Assembly (NCBI GenBank): GCA_965220285.1 | Contig: OZ244818.1 | Coordinates: 5,394,001-5,458,000, forward strand | Direction: 5' to 3' | Source: Bin5 sp009843665 | GTDB taxonomy: Bacteria > Chloroflexota > Anaerolineae > Caldilineales > Caldilineaceae | DNA: 64,000 nucleotides | Part shown: piece by piece, positions 1 to 9,000 of the stretch | Layout: each line of letters starts with the position of its first letter | Numbering within the stretch: position 1 is the stretch's first letter | Made by a program: the position numbers and the translations under genes | The notes under the pieces: generated by a model | Database searches by the model: none | Seen by the model: the letters and a program-made list of their open reading frames with translations, nothing else | What the model was told of the DNA's origin: nothing

Positions 1-1
1 T

Positions 2-1375
2 CGATTTCGGACGGGAACGGCGATTCTGCTGTTTGCGATGGTGATCACGACGGTGACGGTGATGAGCGTGGTGATTCGGGCGACCGAGGTTGTGACCGAG
101 CCGAGCGAGGAGCGCACGGCCGGTTTCGACATCGTCATGTCGCGGAGCCTATTGAGTCTGTTTGATCCGGTCACGGACATCCACGAGGAGGCGGCGAAGC
201 GGGAGGACTTTCCCAGGGAGCAAGTGGCGGTTCTGGGAACCGTGGCGCGCATGGGCGTCACGGCGCGGCAGGTGGAGCCGGCTGAGCAAGGAATCGACAG
301 AACATCGACGGTTTACATGGGCGGAATTGACGGAGGCTATGCGAATCAGGCGGCGTTGCACTACGGATTCCAGATGCGTGCAGAAGGATACAGCAGCGAC
401 GAGGAGGTCTGGCAGGCGCTGGCGGAGCGGGATGACGTTGCGGTGGTTACTGCGAGGTGGGTCGAGGACCCACCTGAGGAAGATGCTGACGGGGGCGGAG
501 ACAGATTTGGCAGAGACGGCCGCTCCGGCGGCCCACCGTGGGGCAGGGGAATCGAGTTGCAGGGATTTTACTTGCAGGAAGGCGGCACTCTTCCTTATGT
601 TGAGGTCGAGCTGAGCAACCGACCGGACAGGCTTACGTCGGGAGCGGCATTTGAATTAGGAGGCATTCAGGCAGAGGTCTCGACCAGCAGTCCGACCGGC
701 GTGGAAGGCGGGGAAGAGGTGAGGCACAGGGTACAGATCATCGGTGTACTTGCAGAGGACGATACACTGGCTGAGACCAGTTTCCAGATGAACCGGCGGG
801 TCCTGGATATCCTCAATGGCGAACCTGTGGAGCCTGACGTTTTCTATGCGAAAGTTGTGGAAGGGGAGAGCGTTGGCGAGACGGCGCAGGCGTTGGAGAA
901 GTCGATGTTGAGCAGCGGGTTGAACGCAGCACCGCTCTCCGAGCTCTTTGCGGCCGGACAGGCTATTTTGCGAGGGATTCTGGGACTATTCCAGGGCTTT
1001 CTGGCCCTGGGGCTGGTGGTGGGCATCGCCGGCTTGGGCGTGATCAGCAGCCGTACGGTCGTAGAGAGGCGGCAGCAGATCGGTGTTCTGCGGGCGATTG
1101 GCTATCCTTCGGGCAAGGTGGCGCTGTTATTTGTGCTGGAGGCCAACTTTATCGCGCTCACAGGGATACTTTTGGGTGGCGTCACGGGACTGATTCTGGG
1201 GGATATGACTATCGGCCAGGCGTATGACCTGGCGACACAACAGAGTTTTCCAACGCCGTGGCTGACGATTGCGGGAATGCTGGCGGCGGCGTGGCTTTTC
1301 TCGTTGCTGACGACGATATTGCCGGCGTGGCAGGCGTCGCGGATCTATCCAGCGGAAGCGCTGCGGTACGAGTGA
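2..1375 (+). CDS. ABC transporter permease, FtsX/MacB type, C-terminal part (5' end outside window)
   Basis: The frame is open to the window edge, and the first codons already encode a hydrophobic stretch (TAILLFAMVITTVTVMSVV), so the gene begins upstream. A long hydrophilic extracytoplasmic domain follows, then three hydrophobic segments in the last 130 residues. The last part contains the pattern SSRTVVERRQQIGVLRAIGY and ends PAWQASRIYPAEALRYE. Both are hallmarks of FtsX-domain permeases (MacB/LolC/FtsX), which do not import but couple ATP hydrolysis to extracytoplasmic lipoprotein, peptide or efflux work. The repeat of a TM helix, big outer domain and three-TM FtsX module suggests a long permease with two such modules, of which only the second is seen. 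The partner ATPase is not in the window. The family is clear; the substrate is unknown. Confidence 0.88.
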   Translation, partial: RFRTGTAILLFAMVITTVTVMSVVIRATEVVTEPSEERTAGFDIVMSRSLLSLFDPVTDIHEEAAKREDFPREQVAVLGTVARMGVTARQVEPAEQGIDRTSTVYMGGIDGGYANQAALHYGFQMRAEGYSSDEEVWQALAERDDVAVVTARWVEDPPEEDADGGGDRFGRDGRSGGPPWGRGIELQGFYLQEGGTLPYVEVELSNRPDRLTSGAAFELGGIQAEVSTSSPTGVEGGEEVRHRVQIIGVLAEDDTLAETSFQMNRRVLDILNGEPVEPDVFYAKVVEGESVGETAQALEKSMLSSGLNAAPLSELFAAGQAILRGILGLFQGFLALGLVVGIAGLGVISSRTVVERRQQIGVLRAIGYPSGKVALLFVLEANFIALTGILLGGVTGLILGDMTIGQAYDLATQQSFPTPWLTIAGMLAAAWLFSLLTTILPAWQASRIYPAEALRYE

Positions 1376-1523
1376 GTGGGGTGAGAATGGCGCGAGGCGA
1401 TCGGGTGGTCGCTACCAGAGAAACTTAGACCTAAGGATGCTGGAGGAAGTTGACGAACGTTAGTTCGCTCTTTACGATGATGGAGCAGGGCCTCTGGCTG
1501 GACTAGGGGATGGGAGGGCGACA

Positions 1524-1859
1524 ATGACGATAAACGTGTCATCGAGCGAGGCTCGCAAACGGCTGGGAAGGTTGCCAAACATCGCGAGCGAAAAGAATGA
1601 GGATGTTGTCATAGAGGTGAGGGGAGAGCCCACTGCTGTGATCGTGTCTTATTCACAGTATGAGCAGATGGCCAGGGAGAGAGAAGACGAGACGCGAATG
1701 AAAGCCCTTCGGCAGCTCCGTAAAGTGCGTTCTCGCGTCCAGGAAAACATGGGCGGTGTCTCACGTGAAGAGGCTTACCGCATGGCTGGATTCGGTGAGA
1801 ATGCGATGAAGGAAGTCATTCGGCATGAGGATGAAGTCGTTTTGAATGAAGGTTCTTAG
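1524..1859 (+). CDS. Type II antitoxin, Phd/YefM family, apparently without its toxin
   Basis: The 111-residue protein begins MTINVSSSEARKRLGRLPNI and continues with VVIEVRGEPTAVIVSYSQYEQM, which is the Phd/YefM fold: an N-terminal DNA-binding and dimerisation part that represses its own operon. The C-terminal half is the toxin-binding tail and is charged and helical here. GGAGG lies six bases before ATG. An ATG at 1846 overlaps the antitoxin stop, the usual position of a PIN or RelE toxin start. It reads MKVLSSFQAKF and stops after 36 codons, with no PIN or RelE motif. The toxin therefore seems lost or replaced by the repeat-rich sequence that follows. Confidence 0.82.
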   Translation: MTINVSSSEARKRLGRLPNIASEKNEDVVIEVRGEPTAVIVSYSQYEQMAREREDETRMKALRQLRKVRSRVQENMGGVSREEAYRMAGFGENAMKEVIRHEDEVVLNEGS

Positions 1860-2105
1860 CAGCTTCCAAGCCAAGTTTTGTGTGCAATCTGTGTGCTGTC
1901 TGCCCGGTTCCGGAATGACGGATTGTACCGTCAGGATCGTCGTGGCGGGCTCTTGACGGTTATAGCAGCGTACGTTAGGCTCATTTGGGCGTTGCCTCGT
2001 TGGCGCCGGCTCACATTTGGAACGAGCTACGACGCGGGGGCGGCGCGGGCCGACGCGGGCGGCCAAGGTGGTATTTCCCTCACACTCGCTGCGGCGCGAG
2101 GTTTA

Positions 2106-2165
2106 GCCGGGGGCGTTGCGGGGGCGGAGCCCCTGCACAAGGGAGGGCCGAAGGCCCGACCGCCC
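2106..2165. repeat. Dispersed GC-rich double-hairpin repeat, copy 1 (core only)
   Basis: The core runs from GCCGGGGGCGTTGCGGGG to GGCCCGACCGCCC. It folds as two adjacent hairpins: GGGGC-gga-GCCCC, extended with one mismatch, then GGGCC-gaa-GGCCC. The same core recurs at 32641-32700 and 58854-58913. Here the longer left flank shared by the other two copies is absent and the second loop is gaa instead of gaata. Confidence 0.85.
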
Positions 2166-2343
2166 AAAAGCGAGGAGAGAGGGGAGAGGCGTGAGGATAG
2201 AGAGAACAGTTCTCTCACTGAATCGGGGTCCCCATGTGGCAAGGACTTACCGAGCACTCTGTTGGGCGAGGGGATTTTGCAATAGTAACTGATAGGTCAC
2301 CGTCTGCCAGGAGGAACCGTGAGATGGTGACGACGTCCAGAGC

Positions 2344-2361
2344 AAGATCCCTTTGGATCTT
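2344..2361 (-). terminator. Small perfect hairpin downstream of the minus-strand PPOX gene
   Basis: AAGATCC-cttt-GGATCTT gives a seven-base-pair stem with a four-base loop, 25 bases beyond the stop of the minus-strand gene. No U-run follows on that strand, so it may be only a weak terminator or a 3' end stabiliser. Confidence 0.35.
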
Positions 2362-2385
2362 AGAGATTTCAGGTACCGGGACTTC

Positions 2386-2832
2386 TCACCAGTCGTAGTG
2401 CTTATACTTTTGCGCCCAGCCTCCGCTCGATGAGAGCATTTCGCCTGCTTCGATGAAGAACAGCCAGCGCGGCTCCTGCATGGTTGCTTCGAGGTATTTC
2501 AAGCCGGCTGCGCCCCCGTAGCGTTCGGCCATCTCCTGGCCGATTGCGACCCACTTCCCGCCAATGTTTGGCTCTTCCACGACTTTGGCGTTTCCCTTTA
2601 CGAGAACACGGCGCCCGTCTACGGCGTCTATACAGAGAAAGACGCGTCCGTCGTTTTTGAGGTAGCCGGCCCAGGCGGAGCGTGCGCGCGGTACGACGTA
2701 GAAGCCACCGTCAGCGTATGTGAACCAGCAGGGCACGACGTAAGGCGCGCCTTCGTAGTCGACGCAGGCGAGGCGGCAGATGGTATTGCTGTGCAACAGG
2801 TCGTCGATTTGCGATTGGGTCATTACAGGCAT
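2386..2832 (-). CDS. Pyridoxamine 5'-phosphate oxidase-like flavin-binding protein
   Basis: This is a 148-residue split-barrel (PPOX-like) protein. The stretch VMTQSQIDDLLHSNTICRLACV, then APYVVPCWFTYADGGFYVV, then RVFLCIDAVDGRRVLVKGNAKVVE is typical of the small FMN-binding family related to heme utilisation and nitroimidazole-resistance (NimA-like) proteins. The longest open frame would start at 2949, but AGGAG lies seven bases before the ATG at 2832 and homologous proteins start at this point, so the shorter start is chosen. It is divergent from another PPOX-family gene at 3152. The substrate is unknown; binding of flavin or F420 is inferred from family only. Confidence 0.85.
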   Translation of the reverse strand: MPVMTQSQIDDLLHSNTICRLACVDYEGAPYVVPCWFTYADGGFYVVPRARSAWAGYLKNDGRVFLCIDAVDGRRVLVKGNAKVVEEPNIGGKWVAIGQEMAERYGGAAGLKYLEATMQEPRWLFFIEAGEMLSSSGGWAQKYKHYDW

Positions 2833-3151
2833 AGTTCGCTCCTGAGAATTGTTAGGACCTGGAGTATTTGGCGGCGCAGAACACCAGTCATTCTGCCTAC
2901 GGCCGTAGAGTGGTAACGCCCGGACTGTCCTTTTGGGGACGGCGTTCACGGGGCCGGCGGCTGCGCCTTCTAAGGGGCTACCCTATACTAAGTGTAGAGA
3001 ATTCTCAAACTCGGTCTCGACATCGGGCCTTCTTTCTGATATGATTTGCCGTTAGCGCGTTCATTGCCGGTATGTTTTTCCGGTTGTCGTTTGTCCACAA
3101 GCGGGGACAGAAGTTTGATGTTCCCCGGCACAGTTTAGAGAGATTGCCAAT

Positions 3152-3565
3152 ATGGATTCACAGATCCTGGAGTTTCTGCAGGCCGACCGTCATGCGATTC
3201 TGGCAACCAATGGAAGGCGTGGCGCACCCCAATTGACGCCGGTCTGGTACATTTTTGAGGACGGTGTAATCTATGTCAGCGCACAGACGAGGACGGTGAA
3301 GGTCAAGAATTTGCGACGGGACCCGACCGTTACAATCTGCATTGACGGGGGGCGGGGCGACGCCCGGTATGTTGTACTGTATGGGGAGGCGGAGCTGATC
3401 GAGCCGGGTGAGCGGCAGAGAGAACTTCGGTGGCGGATTGTACGGCACTACTACGATGACGAAGCCGAGGCCGCACACTATTACGAGACGGTCAAGGACA
3501 CTGTTGGCGTGATAGTCACGCTGCGGCCGGAACGAATTGTTTCGATGGGATTTGGGTCGTCCTAG
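3152..3565 (+). CDS. PPOX-class F420-dependent or flavin oxidoreductase
   Basis: The 137-residue protein reads MDSQILEFLQADRHAILATN, then GAPQLTPVWYIFEDGVIYVSA, then KVKNLRRDPTVTICID. This order is diagnostic of the TIGR03618-type group, small dimeric split barrels that use deazaflavin F420 or FMN to reduce small molecules. The basic residues around KVKNLRR are expected to contact the cofactor phosphate. It lies head to head with the other split-barrel gene (2386-2832), with about 320 bases between them holding both promoters. The choice between F420 and FMN cannot be made from sequence alone. Confidence 0.87.
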   Translation: MDSQILEFLQADRHAILATNGRRGAPQLTPVWYIFEDGVIYVSAQTRTVKVKNLRRDPTVTICIDGGRGDARYVVLYGEAELIEPGERQRELRWRIVRHYYDDEAEAAHYYETVKDTVGVIVTLRPERIVSMGFGSS

Positions 3566-3655
3566 GGCTCGCAGGCAACCCGGAACCGAGAGGTAGAGGG
3601 TCCTTTTGTGGGTCGTCAGGCGCCGCCACGTATGACTGTGGATGGAGAGTGGGGA

Positions 3656-3856
3656 ATGTGTCGAAACATCAGAAAGCTGCGCCAGCCGGAGCGACCGCCG
3701 ACGGAGCAGGAGCTGGAAGATGCGGCCCTGCAGTTTGTGCGCAAGGTGAGCGGATATCGAAAGCCGTCGAAGACAAATGAGGCGGCGTTCAACGGCGCCG
3801 TCAGCGAGATAGCGATAGCGACGCGGCGGCTGTTCGATAATCTTGAGACTCGGTGA
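3656..3856 (+). CDS. DUF2277 family protein
   Basis: This 66-residue protein begins MCRNIRKLRQPERPPTEQELEDA and continues with ALQFVRKVSGYRKPSK, ending ATRRLFDNLETR. The opening MCRNI and the VRKVSGYRKPS block are the conserved core of DUF2277, a short helical family of unknown function found in many soil and freshwater bacteria. An upstream in-frame start at 3608 exists, but it adds 16 residues that do not match the family, and a purine-rich GGAGAGTGGGGA precedes the ATG at 3656. A terminator follows at 3871. No function can be assigned. Confidence 0.85.
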   Translation: MCRNIRKLRQPERPPTEQELEDAALQFVRKVSGYRKPSKTNEAAFNGAVSEIAIATRRLFDNLETR

Positions 3857-3870
3857 GGGGTCGTGCTTTT

Positions 3871-3903
3871 GCGTGCTGTCAAGGTGGGCACGCGCAGTTT
3901 TTT
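3871..3903 (+). terminator. Intrinsic terminator after the DUF2277 gene
   Basis: GCGTGC and GCACGC form a six-base-pair stem (extendable by T-A outside) with an 11-base loop. The run GCAG then six T follows. It sits 15 bases after the DUF2277 stop. Confidence 0.6.
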
Positions 3904-4069
3904 GTAGTGCGTATTGCGTAATGCCTAGACGCGGACAAGCCTGGTGCGATCGTATTGCGTTACCTGCGGGGGAAGCCTTTATACAAGACAGGATTTACAG
4001 TTGATGCAGCGGCCGGCTCCCGGCCACTCGTGTTTGAGGTGAATGATTGAGGACCAGAGGAGCTTAATG

Positions 4070-5779
4070 ATGAGCGGAAGTGCGGTGCCAACTGACCTTG
4101 ACATTGCCCAGGCGGCGAAGCTACTGCCGATCTGGGAGATCGCGGAGAAGATGGGGTTGGGCAGGTCGGACATCGAGCTGTACGGCGACCACATGGCGAA
4201 GGTGCGTCTGGAGGCGGTGGAGGCGCTGGCCGACCGGCCGAACGCACGCTACGTGCTGGTTACAGCGATCACGCCGACGCCGTTGGGCGAGGGCAAGTCG
4301 ACGACCACGGTTGGGCTGGGCCAGGGTATGCACCACATTGGCAGGACGGCAACGGTGGCGATCCGGCAGCCCAGCCAGGGGCCGACATTCGGTATAAAGG
4401 GCGGCGCGGCCGGCGGGGGTTACAGCCAGGTCGTGCCGATGGAGCAGTTCAATCTGCACATGACCGGCGACATGCACGCGGTGACGGCGGCCAACAATTT
4501 GCTGGCAGCGATGATCGATGCGCACATTTACCAGGGAAACGCGCTGGAGATCGACCCCTACAGTATCATGTGGCGGCGCGTTTTGGACGTCAACGACAGG
4601 GGGCTGCGCAACATCGTAAGCGGGCTCGGTGCAAAGTCGGACGGGCCGCAGCGTCAGACCGGATTTGACATAACGGCGGCCTCGGAGGTGATGGCGATCC
4701 TGGCGCTGACGACTGGGTTGGAGGATATGCGGGCGCGCTTTGGCCGGGTGACCGTGGGCAGAGACCGGAGCCGGCAGCCGGTTACGGCGGAGCAGCTGCA
4801 GGCCGCGGGATCGATGACTGTGCTGATGAAGGAGGCGATCAAGCCGAATATCTTCCAGACGCTGGAAAACACGCCGGCGCTGGTGCATGCCGGGCCGTTT
4901 GCGAATATTGCTCACGGAAACAGCTCTGTGCTGGCGGACCTAATCGGTATAAAGACGAGCGACTATCTGATCACGGAGGCCGGCTTCGGCGCCGATATCG
5001 GGGCGGAGAAGTTCTTTAATATCAAGTGCCGCTACAGCGGGCTGCGCCCTGACGCAGCGGTCCTGGTGGCGACTGTGCGGGCCCTCAAGTCGCATACTGG
5101 GCGTTACCGAGTGGTGCCCGGCCGACCGCTGCCGGATGACATGCTGGCGGAGAACCCTGATGATGTGGCCGAGGGCGCGGCCAACCTTCGCAGGCAGATC
5201 AAGAACGTGCGGGCGCACGGCGTGAGCCCGGTTGTCTGCGTCAACTGCTTTGCCAGCGATTTTCAGAGCGAAATCGACGTCATAGGGCGGGTCGCCGAAG
5301 AGGAAGGCGCGCGCTGGGCGGTATCGACACATTGGGCTGAGGGAGGCAATGGGGCCAAGGAACTGGCGCGGGCGGTAGCAGATGCGGCCGAAGAGCCGAG
5401 CGAATTCCGGTTCCTCTATGAGTTGGACCAGCCCTTGAAGGCAAAGATGGAGAAGATCGCGACCACGATTTACGGCGCAGACGGAATCGAGTATTCAGCG
5501 CTGGCCAACCGTCAGATCCGGCAGTACGAGCAGAGCGGCTTCGGCAACCTACCGATCTGCATGGCGAAGACACATTTGAGCTTGAGCCACGATCCCAAGC
5601 TCAAGGGGGCGCCTTCGGGATTTACTGTGCCGGTTCGGGAGGTGCGGGCCAGTGTTGGCGCCGGATTCGTCTATCCGCTACTGGGAGAGATGAGGACGAT
5701 GCCAGGGCTGGGCAGCAGGCCGGCGGCCCAGAATGTGGACATCGATTTGGAGACGGGACAGGTTATTGGTTTGTTCTGA
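4070..5779 (+). CDS. fhs: Formate--tetrahydrofolate ligase
   Basis: This enzyme makes 10-formyltetrahydrofolate from formate, ATP and tetrahydrofolate and feeds purine, Met-tRNA formylation and C1 metabolism. The P-loop-like TPTPLGEGKSTTTVGLGQ starts about residue 68, followed by AVAIRQPSQGPTFGIKGGAAGGG-type sequence, NLHMTGDMHAVTAANN, and the C-terminal ICMAKTHLSLSHDP and GFVYPLLGEMRTMPGL blocks. The length (569 residues) fits the monofunctional bacterial enzyme of about 555-560. An ATG at 4043 is possible, but AGAGGAG is seven bases before the ATG at 4070. It is a single gene with a terminator upstream; no fold or mthf partner lies beside it. Confidence 0.95.
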   Translation: MSGSAVPTDLDIAQAAKLLPIWEIAEKMGLGRSDIELYGDHMAKVRLEAVEALADRPNARYVLVTAITPTPLGEGKSTTTVGLGQGMHHIGRTATVAIRQPSQGPTFGIKGGAAGGGYSQVVPMEQFNLHMTGDMHAVTAANNLLAAMIDAHIYQGNALEIDPYSIMWRRVLDVNDRGLRNIVSGLGAKSDGPQRQTGFDITAASEVMAILALTTGLEDMRARFGRVTVGRDRSRQPVTAEQLQAAGSMTVLMKEAIKPNIFQTLENTPALVHAGPFANIAHGNSSVLADLIGIKTSDYLITEAGFGADIGAEKFFNIKCRYSGLRPDAAVLVATVRALKSHTGRYRVVPGRPLPDDMLAENPDDVAEGAANLRRQIKNVRAHGVSPVVCVNCFASDFQSEIDVIGRVAEEEGARWAVSTHWAEGGNGAKELARAVADAAEEPSEFRFLYELDQPLKAKMEKIATTIYGADGIEYSALANRQIRQYEQSGFGNLPICMAKTHLSLSHDPKLKGAPSGFTVPVREVRASVGAGFVYPLLGEMRTMPGLGSRPAAQNVDIDLETGQVIGLF

Positions 5780-6017
5780 TATGCTTTATCGTAGTTCGTA
5801 CTTCAGATTAGGTAAAGGCAGGCAGGGTCAATGTCTGGTTGCGATCCGATTAAGAAATCGTGGAGTCAGGCGGGGGTTTGATTGGACTCCAGCTTTGAGA
5901 CCTCGGAATGTCGGATGGAGGGGTGGTGAAGAGCGGCCTGCGTGAAGGGGGCCCGAAAAGAAACGAACCCAGATAGTGGCTGTTTCAGTTTGTGCTAAAC
6001 AGGATTCAAAGTCGAAT

Positions 6018-6048
6018 TTGGACTGAATGAGGGAATTCAAGGTACAAT
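6018..6048 (+). promoter_or_regulatory. Putative promoter giving a leaderless helicase mRNA
   Basis: TTGGAC, a 19-base spacer and TACAAT end eight bases before the ATG at 6056. Transcription would begin at or next to the start codon, and no Shine-Dalgarno sequence is present. The rest of 5780-6055 shows no gene or other clear signal. Confidence 0.45.
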
Positions 6049-6055
6049 TTAGGTT

Positions 6056-9000
6056 ATGCCTTTTACCTTTCACGCTGCGTGGCTCACTTCCGGCAAGCAT
6101 TCGATTGACGGACAAGAGCATGATGCCTTCGGCGTCGCACACATTTCCCGAGTGCCGAGTCAGGGAGACGTGCAGACAGTGCACAACGAGGGGGCGTCAG
6201 ACAGAAATACGGGCCCAGTGGTACAAGAGGCCGCGGGCCAGCACGGGACGCCAGGGGGTCCTGAAACGTCAAGAGGGGCTGCACCTGAGAGCGGTCCCCG
6301 GCTTTTCCTCTGGGGTGAAAACCACGAACCTCCCAGCGTTTGGGAGGAGCGTGAGCCAACTGAGAACGGTGATCGCGGGAATGGTGAGCGCGCGGACGCC
6401 TTCGGGACGCACACGCCTTCCGGTCCAACGGAGGAGGCGCGCAACGGACGGTCCCAAGTCTCACGAAGCAACGGAAAAATACCGTCCCATCCCGCTCAGA
6501 TGCCGGTTGGGACGCTGCGTCAGATACTGCGTCAGCTGGCGACTGCGAGCGAGCTGACCAGCCTGATGGGAAGTCCGGCAACGGCCAGCGTCTGGTTGCC
6601 CAGTCAGGGTGACCGTCCTCAAACGCATTTGGGGTCTTTCCAGAAGGGCGTGAATGCACTGTCAGGAGACAAGGAGCCTTACAGGCTGCAACCCTGGCAG
6701 GTGACAGGGCTGACTCTCGATCCATTCCACACGCTTGCTTTCCTCAGCCGATTTACAAATCAGAGACTCATCGAACTCCCATCCTCAACCTCACTGTTTC
6801 GCCACGCCCGACTGGGCAATGATCTCCTATTCTGGAGCCACGCGGCCAAGTTCGTGCTCGAGCTACTTGCCGGGCAACATTTCCTGCCTGGACTGATACC
6901 GGACAGCAACGGCCGATTCTGGGCTACCTGGCAACCCTTTCTGTTAGAGGGCAGCCTGCGAGAACGGCTCGAGTACCTTGTCGACTTGATGCCCCCTATC
7001 TGCAGAGCGTACGAGCTTGGAACGCTTGACGATGCGCCGACTTCAGGGTCGATTGTCGAACATTTCATCAGTGTGCTGATAAATCGAGCGATTCGTGAGT
7101 GGGCTCCCGGTGCCAAGGGCGTGAATGGTGGGATACAGCGCCTTGAGAACTCCTCAGATGCTTATCGAGGAGAGAGAACTGCAGTCCCGTCTTCAGGCTC
7201 ACTGTGGCTGGACGGCCTGTCGGGGGAGGAGCCTCTGCTGCAACTTCCTCCACAGCCTGCCCATCAGCTATACAAGCGATGGATCGAGTGGATGGAGCAA
7301 CTCCATTCCTCAGTGGCGGATTCCAATTTTCAGGTCGCATTTGTTTTGGAATTACAGCAGGAAGAGGATGCGCTTCCGCATCACTATTCAGAGACCGCTG
7401 ATTCTACTCCCGCCCCTATCTCGCTGAACAACTGGCACCTTGAGTATTATTTGCAGGACAAGGATGATCAGGAACTACTGATTCCGGCGCAGAGGGTGTG
7501 GAACCAGAATGGACAGAGTATCCGCGTAGAGGGACGCCGGTTCGACCAGCCCCAGGAGCGGCTCCTTACCGGATTGGGCGTAGCCAGCCGGCTATTTGCA
7601 CCAATTCGCGAAAGCCTGCGGACGCCGCGGCCTGAACGGGCCACTCTTTCCCTGGAAGAGACGTACCTGTTTTTGAAGGAGATCGGCCCACTACTCCAGA
7701 GCAGTGGTTTCGGTGTCATCATGCCGGACTGGTGGGCGGTGCGCAGCCGTTCCCGGCTTGGACTGCGCCTGCGCTTGGGCGGCCAGAAGCAGTCGTCATC
7801 GGATGGAACGGGTCAGACTGAAGGAAGAGGCCAAAAGCGGTCGGGGGGCCAGGGCGACGGCCAAGGGGGCGGAGCATCTCTGGACTTGAGAGGCCTGATC
7901 CAGTACCGGTGGGAATTGACTCTCGGGGAACAGACTCTGACCAGAGAAGAGTTTGAACGTCTCGCCGAACTGGGGTCGCCGCTGGTTCGCCTGGGGGAAG
8001 AGTGGCTAGAGCTGGATCCGGCGCAGGTGCAGGCGGCGCGGCAGTTTGTGGAGCGCAACCGTTCAACGGGAAGTATGCCGCTGCTGCAGGCCGTAGGACT
8101 GGCACAGGCGTTTTCGCGTACTGACGCGGAGGCTGACCAGGAGTCCCGGGCGACGTCGCCGTCTGATTCTTACAGGGCCAGCGGCCTTGTTGCAGGTCGA
8201 GAGGGTCCGCAGGTGCACAACCTGGTAATGCCCACCGAGCAGAACGGTGGTTGGGACATTGCTGACGGAGTTACGGGCCCTGATCTGCCTCTGGAGGCAG
8301 TTGTAGCCGACGGCTGGCTCGGCGCCGCCCTGGAGCGGCTACGCGGGATTGAGCCGATTGAGTACGTCAAGGAGCCCGAAGGGTTCGTGGGCAGACTGAG
8401 GCCCTATCAGCGCCGAGGCGTCGGCTGGCTTTCTTTTTTGCGTCGACTGGGTCTGGGCGCTTGTCTGGCAGACGACATGGGACTGGGCAAGACGATTCAG
8501 GCTATCGCGCTCCTGCTGCATTCCCGGCATTTGGCTGAGAAGCAGAGCGGGTCGCCCGGCGACCGGGGTGAGGAACTCAACCGGCCAGCGTTACTTATCT
8601 GTCCCACCAGCGTTGTTGCCAACTGGCGACATGAAATCGAGAGATTCGCACCCGGTCTGCGCCTCTTGCTTCATCATGGGAGCGGCAGGCTGAGTGGAGA
8701 GGCGTTTCGGTCGGCGCTGTGCGAGCACGACATGGTGATCACGAGTTTTGGAATTGCCAGGCGGGATATCGAGATGCTGGAGACCCAGGAGTGGGGCGAC
8801 CTGATCCTGGACGAGGCACAGAACATCAAGAACCCATCGGCCAAACAGACGCAGGCGATTCGCCGATTGACAGGCAACTCCAGCGCCCAGGTAGAACGGG
8901 GGATTACCCCGCCTTTCCGCGTCGCGCTGACAGGTACACCGGTGGAGAACCGGCTTCTGGAACTGTGGAGCATCATGGAATTCCTCAATCCAGGGTACCT

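Larger units (their letters stand above)
1860..2385. other. Gene-free stretch with repeat DNA
   Basis: There is no convincing gene here. The open frames (for example 1878-2285) encode low-complexity Arg/Gly/Ala peptides created by GC-rich repeat sequence. The stretch contains the double-hairpin repeat at 2106-2165 and a small perfect hairpin near the end of the next minus-strand gene. Confidence 0.6.

Noticed and set aside
1878..2285. 135-residue open frame after the antitoxin
   Set aside because: It is a translation of GC-rich repeat DNA (Arg/Gly/Ala-rich), lacks a toxin motif and includes the double-hairpin core.
4121..4915. 264-residue minus-strand frame inside fhs
   Set aside because: It is an Arg/His-rich shadow of the formate-tetrahydrofolate ligase gene.
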